Shown here: positions 53,422-64,000 of the stretch, piece after piece | How the letters are laid out: each line of letters starts with the position of its first letter | Position numbering within the stretch: position 1 is the first letter of the stretch | Assembly: GCA_016110215.1 (NCBI GenBank) | Contig: JADWQD010000009.1 | Span: forward strand, 1,676,093 to 1,740,092 | DNA length: 64,000 nt | Origin: Capronia americana | Lineage: Eukaryota > Ascomycota > Eurotiomycetes > Chaetothyriales > Herpotrichiellaceae | Direction of reading: 5' to 3' | Made by a program: the position numbers and the translations under genes | Notes under the pieces: model-generated | Told to the model about the DNA's origin: nothing | Databases searched by the model: none | The model's input: only the letters and a program-made list of their open reading frames with translations

Positions 53422-54949
53422 GATGTAGCACGACGAAGTGAGGGCAGAGGGGAGAAGAAAGAGATTGTTGGATTGTACCTGGGAGTTAAATCTGAAGCAG
53501 TAGCAAAATCAGAAATATGTGGTATGTACGTACAATGGTGTAAGACTATTGCGTAGCATTCAAGATGGATGAAGAAACACCGAGATATGGGAAGCGACTT
53601 AAAGTCATGAATTCCAAGGGTGTGACTGCCTCCAATGTTGCTGTTGCCAAATGGAAGAAGGAGCCGCCAGACGGAGAAGGAGATAATTTCATCCTCACCC
53701 AAGCAGGTCTAACTAGGAACATGTTGCCGCTGTGTTCTTCTCATTTCCTCCGCGGTCTGACGCGCCCCTGAGAGACAGAGTCCGCGTTGCCGAATGGTTG
53801 AAGTGGTTGAGCTTCGGGGGGTCTGCGCGATGGTGATGGCGAGCGTAATACGGCTGAAAGACCATTTTCGATGCCGTGGACGCCAGGCGACTGCCGTCGG
53901 GATAAATCGATAGAGTTTCTCCTTGTGTTAGTCACTCTGAAATAAACTGTCCGCCATGTGTAGGACGTTGGGAGCTAGAAAGAGGGAGCATTGCCTCCGG
54001 CAACCCGCTCAAACTCGTAAGACCCAATTGCGTACCTCTCACATAGCGTTCACGAGGAAGAACCGGCTATCGCCAGGGATTTTGTTTGCCCCCAACGTGA
54101 GGGAGACTAGATTATGAGTCTACCCGCACACAAACTAGCTGAGATGTTTTGTCAGATTGTGGAGTTTCCTCCACCGTATAGGATAATACGGAGGACTGCG
54201 GAATGCGATGGGAAGTCAGACTTGGCTCACTGCGACCTCGTTTCTGGGACTGAACAGCATTCATCACAGTCAGGTACGTCGCACGTCGAAGTGCAACAAT
54301 TCCAGCAATTCGATTATTTTGTCTGAACCAGTCATCGCAATACAGCTACGTGTAGCCGCGCCCCGGGACGATGACACTGGGAGCGAGCGCTGGCTGGGGT
54401 AGCAGTCCTATCCTGTAGGTGTTGTTGTTGCGAGCTAAACAGGCTCGTAGGGTGAGTGTTTCCCGAACCGGCACCACCACCATATTCATGGAGTATGAGA
54501 TACTGCTCGATGAGCCTTGTGCGTCCGAGTATCTGCTGGCTGGAGCAAGTGCGCGCTCTGTGTTGACATGGGTAGGTGATGGGTGGCTGCCATGTGAGGT
54601 GACATCATCTCGACGCCTCTGCGTGCTCACCTAGTGCTGTGGCATCACGATAGATGAGATCGCTAACGTCACGACTTTTGCGGGTTCCATAACCCTGTCC
54701 AATTCTTGGAGCAGGTACAAGCACGGCTCTGAAATCACCGTAAAACAGCGCCGTTGACAGTGATCGAATGACGCCCAGCATCCTTGAAGCGATTTTATCT
54801 CTACGTCAGGAGAACTTCACCAGTCGCAGATATACGATGAGGCTGCAGCATCCTGTCACTTAGCTGCCCGTATTCTCACTTCCTTGTTGACCGTTGCTCC
54901 CCTCAGTTCCCCTCTACCGACCCTCAGCCTGGGTCCACAGCGTTACCAA
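53422..54949. other. 1.5-kb intergenic region, no gene seen
   Basis: Divergent space between the F-box gene and the SNG1-like gene. Short frames at 53394..54634 lack domains, and no tRNA boxes fit. Confidence 0.55.
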
Positions 54950-56529
54950 ATGAGTCGAGGGAGCTCAGAGCATACTCTCGAGTCCGAGCTCGACCGTCCA
55001 CGAGACTACGCGGGCAAAGAAATCCCTGGAGACGAACACGAGAAGCAAGAAAACCAAGCACCCGGCAGAACCAACCACGATAAAGAGAGGAATTCTGGGG
55101 ATGACCCTTCCTTGCCTGTCGGCTTGTTCCACCCATCATTAAAGAATGTGCGCAAGCAAGTTGTAAAGAAATGGTCTCTTACAGTTGCGATCCTCTTCTG
55201 CTACATCCTCTGCGTTCTGTCGCTCTACTGGGCCGTCTTATTCCACGTCCCACAGAACTTGGAGGCTTTGACTGTCGCCGTTGTCAGCTTCGATGGTACG
55301 GGCTCCTACGCAGGAACCAAGCCTCTTGTTGGACCCGTAGTCGAACATGCCGCCCAGGAGAAGGCGACACTTCCTGCCTATGCGTTGGGCTACCGGATTG
55401 AATCTCCCGAGAAGTACGGTGGCGACCCGCTTGCTGTACGAAAAGCCGTTTATGACGAACACATCTGGGCGGCAATCATCGTCAATGCCAACGCAACAGC
55501 TCTTCTACAGGAAGCTGTTGCGACTGGCAATGCGAGTTACGACCCCCTCGGTGCGGGACAAATAATTGTCAACTCAGCAAGAGATGAGACAACGTATGGC
55601 AACTACATCGACCCCCAGTTGCTCGAATTTGCGATCAACCTGCCAGCAAGATTCGGGGAGCAGTGGATCCGAAATGTTCTTTCCAACAGCTCCCTTGACG
55701 CCGCGACATACTCTCGCGCACCACAGGCCCTGAACCCGGCCGTTGGCTTCTCGTTTTTCGACCTTCGCCCTTTCGAGCCTCAACAAGCCACCCCAGCCGT
55801 CACCATAGGCTTGATCTATCTGATCATCATCGCCTTCTTCTCCTTCTCTTTCTTCCTGCCGGTATACACACAGTTTCTCATACCGAAGGGCCACCCGCCG
55901 ATGCACTTTTGGGAGCTGGTCCTTGTGCGCCTCTTCATGACAATTGCAGCATATTTCCTCATGTCGCTCGCCTACTCGCTTGTGTCGCTAGCGTTTCTCA
56001 TCCCCTTCTCGAACGAATATCCCCACAACGACGTCACGATGGCGAAGAACCCGGATGCTTATGGCCATGGCACATTTGTAGTGTATTGGATGCTGAATTG
56101 GGTCGGCATGTATGCGCTTGGTTTGGCTAGCGAGAACGTTACCATGGTCATTGGTCAGCCCTGGACTGCACTGTGAGACTCCCTTTTCTTTTTATCGGGA
56201 CACGCTAGCGTCTACTGACATGCTTGTTTAGTTGGTTGATCTTCTGGGTCATATCTAACGTCTCGACATCATTCTATGCTATTCCGCTGGCTCCAGGATT
56301 CTTCAAATTCGGCTACGCCTGGCCGTTGTACCACATTGTTAACGCCAGCCGCACGATCATCTTCGATACATACAGTCGGATTGGGCTGAACTTCGGCGTC
56401 CTATTTGCGTGGTGTGCGATCAACACGGCCTTGTTCCCATTCTGCTGTGTCTTTATGCGCTACAAAGCGAACAAAGAGATGATGCGCAAGGTTCCAAGAC
56501 GGAAGATCCGGTATCTTGTCGATGGATAG
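54950..56529 (+). CDS. SNG1/DUF3533-family membrane protein
   Basis: Two exons, 54950..56172 and 56232..56529, phase 2 join over a 59-nt intron; 506 residues. The frame opens 22 codons earlier from a TTG, but MSRGSSEHTLESELDRP is the first ATG. One membrane span (ILFCYILCVLSLYWAVLF, about 102-120) is followed by a large extracytosolic region with YHGE/Pip-like sequence (VAVVSFDG, NASYDPLGAGQIIVNSARDETTY), then about five further spans (TIGLIYLIIIAFFSFSFFLP onward, finishing in exon 2). Yeast Sng1 gives resistance to MNNG and affects plasma-membrane lipid asymmetry. Plasma-membrane location and a role in drug or lipid tolerance follow from the family only. Confidence 0.88.
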
Positions 56530-57299
56530 ATTTAGACCAGCAGACGTCGAACATCGAATCCTCGACCGGGAGCCGATGGACGGTTGGAGAAACTTCCCTT
56601 TTTCACTTTAGCCAGTTTCACGCCTGTGATCGGATGGATGGAAAGTAGCTTCTTGTAGAATCCTACTAGACTGGCGAGTCTGGATGTCCCTATTCTCCCT
56701 CTCTACGGCGGCTTCTTGCCGGGGAAATTCTCGGTCAAATCTGGCGCACTTTCGTCCCCCGCACGTTCGTTTGACAATCTTCGCCTCATCAGACAATCCT
56801 TCACTTCATGTCGCCTGCCCCGATAATACCACCTTGATGATTCGGCCAGACCGCGTTGGAGTCACCGGGCCTTCGATGTTGTTTGGTACCTAAGTCCAAG
56901 CGACATGTTGTTCGGACCAAAGTACCCCCATTGTTCGTACAGTTTCGCCGAGTAAATCGTCGATATCAAGTACCCTCCTCGGGCCTCCTGCAGTGCCACT
57001 CACTATGGTCACAGTCCTGGACGAACTTCATCTGGAAGGCGGTCCGCCGCTGACAATCTTTACGCGCTCTGAGCCCCAAGATAAAGTGAGCGGGTGACTT
57101 GAGGGCATCACATCACGTAGCATCTCATCAGGTTGTCTCTGTCACTCCCCTCGCGGCTTCCCCGTCACTTGGATTTCTTTATATACCTTTTCTCCTTTCT
57201 GCCTCCTTTCTGCCTCCTAGATTCCTCCTCTCTGCTTAATCAAATATTGCACCACAAATTGGAATCTTGACGTCCGTTGTCCATTGCTACTGAGACCCC
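56530..57299. promoter_or_regulatory. Intergenic and promoter of the alpha-glucosidase gene
   Basis: 770 bases. TTTATATA at 57178..57185 lies about 115 bases before the ATG and is followed by a pyrimidine-rich tract (57186..57235), a typical strong fungal core promoter. GGCGGTCCGCC at 57039..57049 is a short palindrome with inverted CGG/CCG triplets, the type bound by Zn2Cys6 dimers, but no exact AmyR site (CGG-N8-CGG) was found. Confidence 0.5.
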
Positions 57300-59066
57300 A
57301 TGTCCGCATTCAAACCCAATTGGTGGAAAGCCAGCACCTGCTATCAAATCTGGCCCGCCTCGTACAAAGACAGCAACGGCGATGGAATCGGTGACATCCC
57401 CGGCATCATCAGCACACTGCCGTATCTGAAGGATCTTGGTGTGGAAACGATATGGCTGTCCCCGATGTATGACTCGCCGCAGAAGGACATGGGCTACGAT
57501 ATCTCGAACTACGAAGATGTCTACCCACCCTACGGTACACTCGCGGATATGGACAACCTGATCAAATCATGCCATGATCTCGACATGAAACTGATCCTCG
57601 ACTTGGTCATCAACCACACCAGCGACCAGCATGCCTGGTTCCAGGAGTCCCGGAAAGACAAGACAAACCCCTACGCCGACTGGTATGTCTGGCGGGACCC
57701 CAAGATCGTGGACGGGAAACGCCAGCCGCCCAGCAACTGGCGGAGCATCTTTGGCGGGAGCGCGTGGGAATATTGCAAAGAACGAGACCAGTACTATCTG
57801 CATTTGTTCGTCAAGGAGCAGCCCGATCTCAACTGGGAGATCGAAGAAGTCCGCCGCGGCATCTACAAGTCGGCGATCGAGTTCTGGCTTGACAAGGGCA
57901 TTGACGGGTTCCGCGTCGACACATGTAATCTGTACTCGAAGGATGTGACCTTTCCCGACGCGTTGACCAGACTGCATGGCGAGGAGTTTCAACCGGCATT
58001 CGACCACTTCACGAACGGGCCGAGAATGCACGAATGGCTGAGGGAGCAGCGGCAAGAAGTACTCGACAAGTACGGCGACGTGCTCATGGTCGGAGAACTC
58101 CCCGGCACTGAAGCGGCAGAGGTGCTGCAATACGTGTCGGCCGAGGCGAGAGAGCTGAGCTGCGTGTTTGATTTCGACGTCGTCATGCTTGGAACCGCGA
58201 CGCACAGCGGGGGTAAGAAACACCACACCGTGCGGCATACTTTGCCACAGTTCAAGGACGCAGTTCGCAAAGTCCAGGATTTGATCCGTGGGACCGACGC
58301 CTGGACGACCGTGTTCCTGGAGAATCACGACCAGGGGAGGAGTTTGACGAGGTTCGCGACGGACAAGCCTGAATGGAGGGAGAAGGCGGCCAAGATGCTA
58401 GCCACGCTGATGTGCACTCTCACGGGGACGCTCTTTATCTACCAAGGGCAAGAAATCGGCATGTACAACCACCCTGAGCACTGGGGCGTCGAGGAGCTGC
58501 GGGACATCGACTCGCTGAACGCGTACAACGACGTCGCGACCCGCCACCAGGGCGACCCGCTGTGGTTGAAGAAGGCGATGAAAGGCCTGCAACTCGTCGG
58601 GAGAGACAACGCCCGCCTGCCGGTCCAGTGGGACGGGTCCGCCAACGCGGGCTTCACGACCGGAAAGCCGTGGATCCGCGTCCACGACGACTACGAGACC
58701 GTCAATGTCGCGGCGCAACAGCTCGACCCGGGCTCCGTCCTCAACTTCTACAAGAAGTTGATCAAGATCCGCAAAGAGTATGCCGAGCTGATGGTCTTCG
58801 GGCAGGACTTTTCCGTGTGGGATTTCCACGACCAGGACGTCTTCACCTTCACCAAGAGTCATCCCGACCGGCACGGCGAGAAGCTGTTGGTGTTTTTGAG
58901 TTTCTCCGACGAGCCGCAGCCGTTACACTATCCGCAGGGGCTGGACAACGTGAAGAAGGAGTTGTTGGTGAGTAATTTGAGGGACGGGGAAGAGGTCGGC
59001 AAGTACCTGACCCCGTGGGAGGCGAGGGTGTATCTGATCAAGGAGAGCGTTCTGAACGGGCACTAG
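57300..59066 (+). CDS. Alpha-glucosidase (maltase), GH13 family
   Basis: Single exon, 588 residues, no signal peptide, so intracellular. Starts WWKASTCYQIWPASYKDSNGDGIGD, the GH13 oligo-1,6/alpha-glucosidase signature with the calcium-type loop. Catalytic residues are visible: nucleophile D207 in DGFRVDT, acid/base E266 in VGELPGTE and transition-state D344 in LENHDQGR; the region I His is in DLVINHTSD. The C-terminal beta domain ends with KYLTPWEARVYL. Cleaves maltose and related oligosaccharides to glucose after uptake; cytosolic maltases of this kind usually accompany a maltose permease and AmyR-like regulator, neither of which is adjacent here. Confidence 0.95.
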   Translation: MSAFKPNWWKASTCYQIWPASYKDSNGDGIGDIPGIISTLPYLKDLGVETIWLSPMYDSPQKDMGYDISNYEDVYPPYGTLADMDNLIKSCHDLDMKLILDLVINHTSDQHAWFQESRKDKTNPYADWYVWRDPKIVDGKRQPPSNWRSIFGGSAWEYCKERDQYYLHLFVKEQPDLNWEIEEVRRGIYKSAIEFWLDKGIDGFRVDTCNLYSKDVTFPDALTRLHGEEFQPAFDHFTNGPRMHEWLREQRQEVLDKYGDVLMVGELPGTEAAEVLQYVSAEARELSCVFDFDVVMLGTATHSGGKKHHTVRHTLPQFKDAVRKVQDLIRGTDAWTTVFLENHDQGRSLTRFATDKPEWREKAAKMLATLMCTLTGTLFIYQGQEIGMYNHPEHWGVEELRDIDSLNAYNDVATRHQGDPLWLKKAMKGLQLVGRDNARLPVQWDGSANAGFTTGKPWIRVHDDYETVNVAAQQLDPGSVLNFYKKLIKIRKEYAELMVFGQDFSVWDFHDQDVFTFTKSHPDRHGEKLLVFLSFSDEPQPLHYPQGLDNVKKELLVSNLRDGEEVGKYLTPWEARVYLIKESVLNGH

Positions 59067-59765
59067 AGCAGAGAAAGGCCGCGATAGAAGGGGAGCCTTA
59101 GACCAAGTAGTCTGTATGCATCGGTAGAACGGCGGTAAGAGTTCCTTGCTGATGTCCTGGTGCGGAGGGCGTTGACTGTTAATTGTAACTAGTATTGGCG
59201 CCGAAGGAAGTGTGATTCAGGAACCGAAAAAGCCATAATAAATGGAAATTTGCTTCGTCTAAGCTGTTGATACAATCTCTTTTGTTGCCACATTGGCATC
59301 TCTATCCTCGATGCTGTAGATACTTGTACAAACCATCATTATCGAAATATTGTCACATCACAGGCAATCAATCACCATGTTTGGCGTGTCGGCGCCTGGA
59401 TAGGTCAAAATCAAAGGAGACTTTGATACAGCCGCGCCTACTGAACCGACCAGCCGAGCAGATGCCGTGCAGACTGAGTCTCGACCCAGTAGAGTGGAGG
59501 CTAGGGGAGCGCAGCCATGAATGTGGCGCGACATTGGTTGTGGCCAGGCCCCAGCACCGAAATGGGAGTGGCGACGAGGACTTGGGAGCAGCATTCAAGC
59601 ACTCCGCCTCTGAGCATCGGCGGGTAATGACGCCGCGCGGCTCGCAGGGTAGAGGATCGAGACGTTGCTCTCGGCTGAAAGCACTGAAGGTCTCTACGCA
59701 ATTCAGCGTATCACTCTCGTTCAGCCAGGATGCGTTCTCGTCGCCCGATTGTGTTGGGCGAGCAT
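59067..59765. other. Convergent intergenic region, no gene seen
   Basis: 700 bases between the 3' ends of the alpha-glucosidase and zim17 genes. Overlapping short frames at 59267..59779 on both strands have no domain. Confidence 0.6.
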
Positions 59766-60374
59766 TCACTCAGCACTGACCGAACCCTGACCGGAGGATT
59801 GCTGACTTTTCCTTTTCTCCTCGATCGGTGTGTGCACGGTTTCGGTGCCATCTTCCCAGAATTCGAGATCCTCCTCGCCTTCGTTGCCCACCAAATTCCC
59901 AGGCCGTACACCAAGGCTCCCTTTCTTCAGCAACTTTGTGAAATCCTGGCCCTTGGCAGCCTGCCTTCGCAGGATGTCTTCGAGGGTGGATTTCTGATCG
60001 ATGAAGACTCTGAGATGATCCGATATGACGTGGCGGTTTTTGCAGGAAGGACATGTGATAAGGACGGTGCCGTGGTGATAGCCATGCTTCGTGACGCGGT
60101 GAGTCGACCGGTATAGGCAGGGTTTGCAGGTGAAGCTCAGTTCGTACGAGGGTTCATCCTTTTTCTCTTCTGCAGGGCGGGGTTCAGCTCCGGGCACTGA
60201 TAGTGCGGACGAGTATCTTCTGAAAGGCGCACACGAGGATCTGGGAGAGACGGTCTGTCGCAGAGCCGACGGGGCTCTTGATGTGATTGATAACAGGCTG
60301 GAATGGCCTCTGAGCGCCTGAGGAGCCAGAAGCCCACTCGCGGCCTTCTGCGCTGGACGGAATATTGATCGCAT
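59766..60374 (-). CDS. zim17: DNL-type zinc finger protein, mitochondrial Hsp70 chaperone Zim17/Hep1
   Basis: Single exon, 202 residues from MRSIFRPAQKAASG; the frame is open 23 codons further up from another ATG. The first 55 residues are Arg/Ser/Ala-rich without acidic residues, a mitochondrial presequence. The DNL zinc finger follows: FTCKPCLYRSTHRVTKHGYHHGTVLITCPSCKNRHVISDHL, with two CxxC pairs. The usual DNL triplet after ISDHL is replaced by RVF. Hep1/Zim17 keeps matrix Hsp70 (Ssc1) soluble and supports protein import and Fe-S assembly. The C-terminal 60 residues are a charged extension (EGEEDLEFWEDGTE) longer than in yeast. Confidence 0.93.
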   Translation of the reverse strand: MRSIFRPAQKAASGLLAPQALRGHSSLLSITSRAPSALRQTVSPRSSCAPFRRYSSALSVPGAEPRPAEEKKDEPSYELSFTCKPCLYRSTHRVTKHGYHHGTVLITCPSCKNRHVISDHLRVFIDQKSTLEDILRRQAAKGQDFTKLLKKGSLGVRPGNLVGNEGEEDLEFWEDGTETVHTPIEEKRKSQQSSGQGSVSAE

Positions 60375-60617
60375 CGTCAATTGAAGTCTGAATCTCTGAG
60401 TGAATAAATTGTGAAACGGATGAGTGACTTGCAACTTTCGCATCTTACGGCTAAGGGTTGGGAAAACTGCTCGCCGGTCACCCTCCTCTGGGCCTAGGGT
60501 GATGCCGCCCTGTGCTCACCCCCGGCTCGCGCGAGCCGGGTGAGAGCGCACCCGTAACTCACCCTCCGTAGGGGCGAAAGGCCGTGCCTGTCTGGGCGAG
60601 GATGGTGCCAGCCTAGC
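60375..60617. other. Upstream region of zim17 with GC hairpin
   Basis: Contains the strong inverted repeat at 60515..60544. No gene seen. Confidence 0.6.
60515..60544. repeat. Perfect 20-bp GC palindrome with extended stem
   Basis: CCCGGCTCGC and GCGAGCCGGG abut at 60530/60531. After a 2-base bulge (60519..60520), CTCA (60515..60518) pairs with TGAG (60541..60544). A very stable hairpin in intergenic DNA, about 140 bases upstream of zim17. Confidence 0.8.
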
Positions 60618-60959
60618 ATGTTACTAGTACAATCGGATTTCTTCGAGAAGAATCAAGACCGGCTTGAGGAGCCACCACCTCGGCCACCTAAAATCCCCAT
60701 TCATTCCCGACCGAATCCGCGCCCAAACAGAGTGCATCCTCCATCTACAATGACGTTCATGACCGCCAGCACCAAGATAGGCGAGATTCCGGAGACTAAA
60801 TGGCCGGACAGAACATACCGACTAGCGGCAGAAGAGCCGAGCGAAATACTACGAGTATATATTAGCCCACCTCCACTTGAGCCAGCTGAACCTAAAAAGA
60901 AGAGAGGACTGAGATTTTGGAAGAGAGAGGACAAGCGGCTTGATATTGCTGTCTATTAG
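60618..60959 (+). CDS. Possible small protein, unknown
   Basis: An ATG-started frame of 113 residues. An internal ATG at 60750 (MTFMTASTKIGEIPETKWPDRTYRLA) would give 69 residues. The product is hydrophilic, rich in Pro, Lys, Arg and Glu (PPPRPPKIPIHSRP, PKKKRGLRFWKREDKRLD), with no domain, signal peptide or membrane span. Bases around it are more AT-rich than neighbouring genes. I do not recognise it; it may be a lineage-specific small gene or chance. Support is only length and composition. Confidence 0.25.
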   Translation: MLLVQSDFFEKNQDRLEEPPPRPPKIPIHSRPNPRPNRVHPPSTMTFMTASTKIGEIPETKWPDRTYRLAAEEPSEILRVYISPPPLEPAEPKKKRGLRFWKREDKRLDIAVY

Positions 60960-61349
60960 CGAGGTTTTTACAATGGAATATTTGTATTGGGCTGTATGCT
61001 GGGAGATGACGGTAGGCAGCCTTATATAGTGACGAATTAATGAATTATTGCACCAGTTACTGATAAAACAATTCCCACGACCGCTCGAGGCTTCGTTTTA
61101 ATGCATGTCAATCGCCCTGGAGGACGCCTCAGCCTTGGATCGCCCGGCAGATCTTGACCACTACATTTTAGGCTATCCTACCCTTATAGTTCTCCGAGCA
61201 TATGCTCTCTCGGCCCTTAAGCTCGGCTCAAACCCCCCGCAAATTTCTGGGTCATGGTCGCAGTCACTGCCAACAAAACCCCTAATCGCCTGTCACTAGC
61301 GATGTGGTACTATCAGATAACCTGATACACGGCCTTGGTGCCCCGGACG
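60960..61349. other. Convergent intergenic region, no gene seen
   Basis: 390 bases of AT-richer sequence between the possible small ORF and the end of the Zn2Cys6 gene. Confidence 0.55.
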
Positions 61350-63351
61350 TCAATCGTACGGCAGGAGGTTATCCACTCCAAAGCTAAACTCCTCGTTCCA
61401 ATCCATGGGGATGTAGGGATAATACCCGAGCGTGTCCTCCAAGCCCGGCGCCGCCGCATTGAAGAACGTGCCGAACTTGAGCGCCTCTTCCAGATCATGG
61501 GCTGCATCTATACCGACCGAGCCCACCAGGCCGGTGATGGACGAGGAGCGCTCCGAGATCCGCAGCGCCTCCTGGGCCAGGAAGTCGGCAAAGTCCTTCT
61601 TGACGGGAGCGAGCAGTCGCTCGTACTCCTCCAAACATCGCGACGCGGCGGGCCAGCGCTCCGCGACGGTGGCGAAGAAGCGCGAAAACGTGTCCATGTT
61701 CGCCTCGACTTGCTTCCACGTGTACATCGCGGCGATCTCGGCCTTGAACCGCTGCAGCGCTTGGAGGAAGGCGATGGCCGCGGAGAACGAGTGGTAGCAG
61801 GAGTGGAAGACGTACTTGCTGCTGCCGAACTCTAGGTTGGCTTGCTGCCAGCTGCCGTCCGCGACACCGACCGCGGCCGAGAAGGCTTTGATCAGGTTCT
61901 CGGCCGGTGGCTCCTTGAGGCGCGGACACGGCCGGAAGAGGGTGACGAGGATGTAGTCGGTTGCGATGGCCGAGTAGAGCTTCATTTCGTTCCACTGCGA
62001 TTGGGACGAGGGGTCCGTGTTCCGCGCCGTTGCGTCGTGGATCTCGGCCTTCCAGTTCAAGATGGTGCGTTCCTGATGCGCCATCCATTGCTCGAAGGAG
62101 TCGAACTCGTAAGGGATGGGTTCGTCGTGGAAGAGCACGGGGACGATGTCGCATTCTACTTCGCGGTACCTCCAAATATATTGAGAGGTGAACTTGGTCA
62201 ACCGACCGTTGGGGTCGATCCCGGCCTCCGTGATGGCGCTGTCCTCGACTTGAGACGGGAACTCGGTTGTGATGGTCTTCCGCAGGAGCGTGATGGGTCG
62301 CAATAGCGCTCCGCACACGGCAATCTCCATCTCCCATGCACACCAGAAGACGCGGCGGCGCATGTCTCGTTCCAATGCCGAGATGTTAGCATGGCTGGGG
62401 AGCTCCTGGTGCAGCCCGAGGTCGATGCATGCTTGACTGATGAAGCCGGTGAGGAGCCAAAAGTTCGCCACGCCAGGGTTGAGAAAGGTATATTGCGTCA
62501 AGAGCGTGAGAGCCTGGAGGCCTCGCAGATCATTCGACAGGACTCCAGAAATCTGCTCCATTGCGTTCTCGAACAGTCCTGAGGCGATCGAGTTGGCTCG
62601 GGCTTGCTTTGACCGAGCAGCCGTGGACAGCGATATGGCCATGATCAGGTTGAGGGTGTACACTTCGTAAGGTGTGACGGCGATGCGCGGGTTTCCGTTC
62701 GACTCGGCCGGATGGAAAGCAGCATTGTGCATGGCGACCAGATCCGGGGTGTAGTATATCGGGTACTGGGGCGACACGCGTTTGACATAACTGTCGAAGA
62801 GAAAGTCCGCAACTGGTACCGGTATTGACGACAACGGGGTGCTTGTTGGCTGAGGATTGATGATGGACCTGGGATGGTGTTCATGGACGTCGTTCATGAC
62901 TCCCAGAACCTTTCGAGCAGAAGGTAATCGAGTGCCAGCGACGACGCAACGAGCCAGAGGCACGGCGGCAGATAGACCTAGAAACGAAGGAGTGATACCA
63001 TCTAAAAGCTGGTTGACGATCGGGCTCGTGAAAGCGCGGTCTGCGGATGGCTTTGCGAATCAAACTTAGCATGGTACACATGGTGAGAAGGGTTCGATAA
63101 CCTCAAGGACATACTCTCGCCGGTGCATGCCTCTTCGACCTCTCACGCTCCCTCTCGGCGATTTTGGTCTCAAGGAATTGAGCAATACTTCTGGGCACTG
63201 CTGCTTTTCTTGTGGAGTCCAAGGCCACGCAAGGTACACCAGCCTCGGTGCAAAGAGAGCATCCCGATGAGAGGGCGTCGCAATGTACTTTGCGAATCCT
63301 GCATCGTGCACACGCCTGAGCTCGGCGGCGGACTCGCGACTGCAAGACCAT
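61350..63351 (-). CDS. Zn2Cys6 transcription factor with fungal regulatory domain
   Basis: Two exons, 63115..63351 and 61350..63050, joined in phase 0 over a 64-nt intron; 645 residues. Exon 1 gives the binuclear zinc cluster CARCRIRKVHCDALSSGCSLCTEAGVPC (residues about 14-41), with CxxCx6C-x6-CxxCx6C spacing, then a basic linker (ETKIAERERERSKRH). Exon 2 carries the Fungal_trans middle homology region: VADFLFDSYVKRVSPQYPIYY, LQALTLLTQYTFLNPGVANFWLLTGFISQACIDLGLHQE and ERDMRRRVFWCAWEME. Without the intron the frame stops at a TGA after RVCP. The targets are unknown; no metabolic cluster is visible on its left, and its right neighbour lies outside the window. Confidence 0.9.
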
Positions 63352-64000
63352 TCCGAGGCTCGAGGAGGTTCATTGGGCCTATGGGGACCGACCGGTGAAC
63401 ATTGTGGACATGTTTCGCTCAACGTGCTTCCTGAAAGTTCCAACGTAGTGAGAACGCGAGAGTAGAATGGCCGCTTGTGAAACACTAGATCGTTCGACGT
63501 TACAGGTCCTCAGTCCAATTTCGTGAGTTTGGAGGAGTGATAAGCCTCCGCGCGCTCTTGACCGTCTGGCTCGAGCTGCTCGTATCAGGTACGACAAAGC
63601 AGCACTGGGGGGAGCAAGGTGGACCGAGGGACCCATCTCAAGGTGGAGTTCATCTCAAGGTATGGGTAGGAAACGGTTCATGGCACGCCCAATGAGACGA
63701 CGGGCCATTGAACGGCCTGATAAGGAGAACAACTGATCTTGGGCCACGCTGATGCCCATCAGAGAACTGCCTGCTCGATTGAAGCCGCATTCCTGATTAG
63801 CAACTGCATATCTATGTGGACAGTATCTCTGAGAACTGGCTCGTCAGATACCATGCTCATAGACTTGAGTAACATGATACAGTTGAGGGAAAGCTATACA
63901 CGGCATTTTCATTTTCTCGTCATCTACCAACAGTGTCCTTACTCCTGGCAGACTCCTCCTTCAATCGAGATTGCAGGCATTTCAATAGAGTACTTGCGCC
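63352..64000. other. Upstream region to window end, no gene seen
   Basis: 650 bases. The only longer frame (63379..63636, -) has no domain. Presumably the promoter of the Zn2Cys6 gene and of whatever lies beyond. Confidence 0.55.

Noticed and set aside
57039..57049. AmyR-type operator upstream of the alpha-glucosidase
   Set aside because: GGCGGTCCGCC is a short CGG/CCG inverted pair without the 8-base spacing of AmyR sites, so no specific regulator is claimed.
61495..62343. 282-codon minus-strand open frame
   Set aside because: Out-of-frame shadow inside the second exon of the Zn2Cys6 factor; Arg/Pro/His-rich composition typical of a GC-rich shadow.

Overview
The window reads as nuclear DNA of a filamentous ascomycete (Pezizomycotina). 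The evidence is: short GT-AG introns, mostly about 50-85 nt with CTAAC-like branch points; a fungal phytochrome histidine kinase; a Clr5-domain protein; an Ecl1-type zinc-finger protein; a Zn2Cys6 regulator; Pex8; and P450s. Order, family and species cannot be fixed from the sequence alone. There is no prokaryotic operon logic: genes are single units on both strands. Splice sites were assigned by hand by joining reading frames across GT-AG introns and checking phase and family motifs.

Left part (1-11.4 kb) is mostly housekeeping. It holds a ThrE/Prm10-type membrane protein, the spliceosome factor Cwc15, a six-exon glycine-rich three-unit repeat protein, endonuclease IV (Apn1) head-to-head with the SWR1 subunit Swc2/Vps72, and an Ecl1-family zinc-finger protein. 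A tRNA-Ser(GCU) follows at 11.7 kb; its intron seems to have grown by a 19-bp tandem duplication that copies the anticodon.

The 13-25 kb part is accessory in character. It has an intronless P450, a secreted HExxH metalloprotease-like protein, a COMT-type O-methyltransferase, a small bZIP factor and long gene-poor gaps with palindromic short repeats. Two near-identical inverted-repeat elements (18 and 19 bp) bracket the O-methyltransferase. No polyketide or peptide synthase backbone is present.

The 25-38 kb part holds an HD-domain phosphohydrolase tail-to-tail with a GRASP (Grh1) gene, a transcription-factor-like protein, a secreted protein with seven CX9C (YCGFGT) modules on Ser/Thr linkers, an eight-exon trichothecene-oxygenase-like P450, and a Clr5 protein behind a CT microsatellite. 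The 38-54 kb part is a run of minus-strand genes: phytochrome, Ldh2-type dehydrogenase, questin-oxidase-like protein, a Myb-like protein with four SUMO consensus sites, Pex8 ending in -SKL, and an F-box protein.

The right end (55-64 kb) has an SNG1/DUF3533 membrane protein, a GH13 alpha-glucosidase, the mitochondrial Hsp70 chaperone Zim17/Hep1, a possible small ORF next to a strong GC hairpin, and a Zn2Cys6 regulator.

No clear multi-gene novel system was found. The best candidates for something undescribed are the YCGFGT-module secreted protein, the exon-duplicated glycine-rich protein, the secreted gluzincin, and the duplicated tRNA intron.
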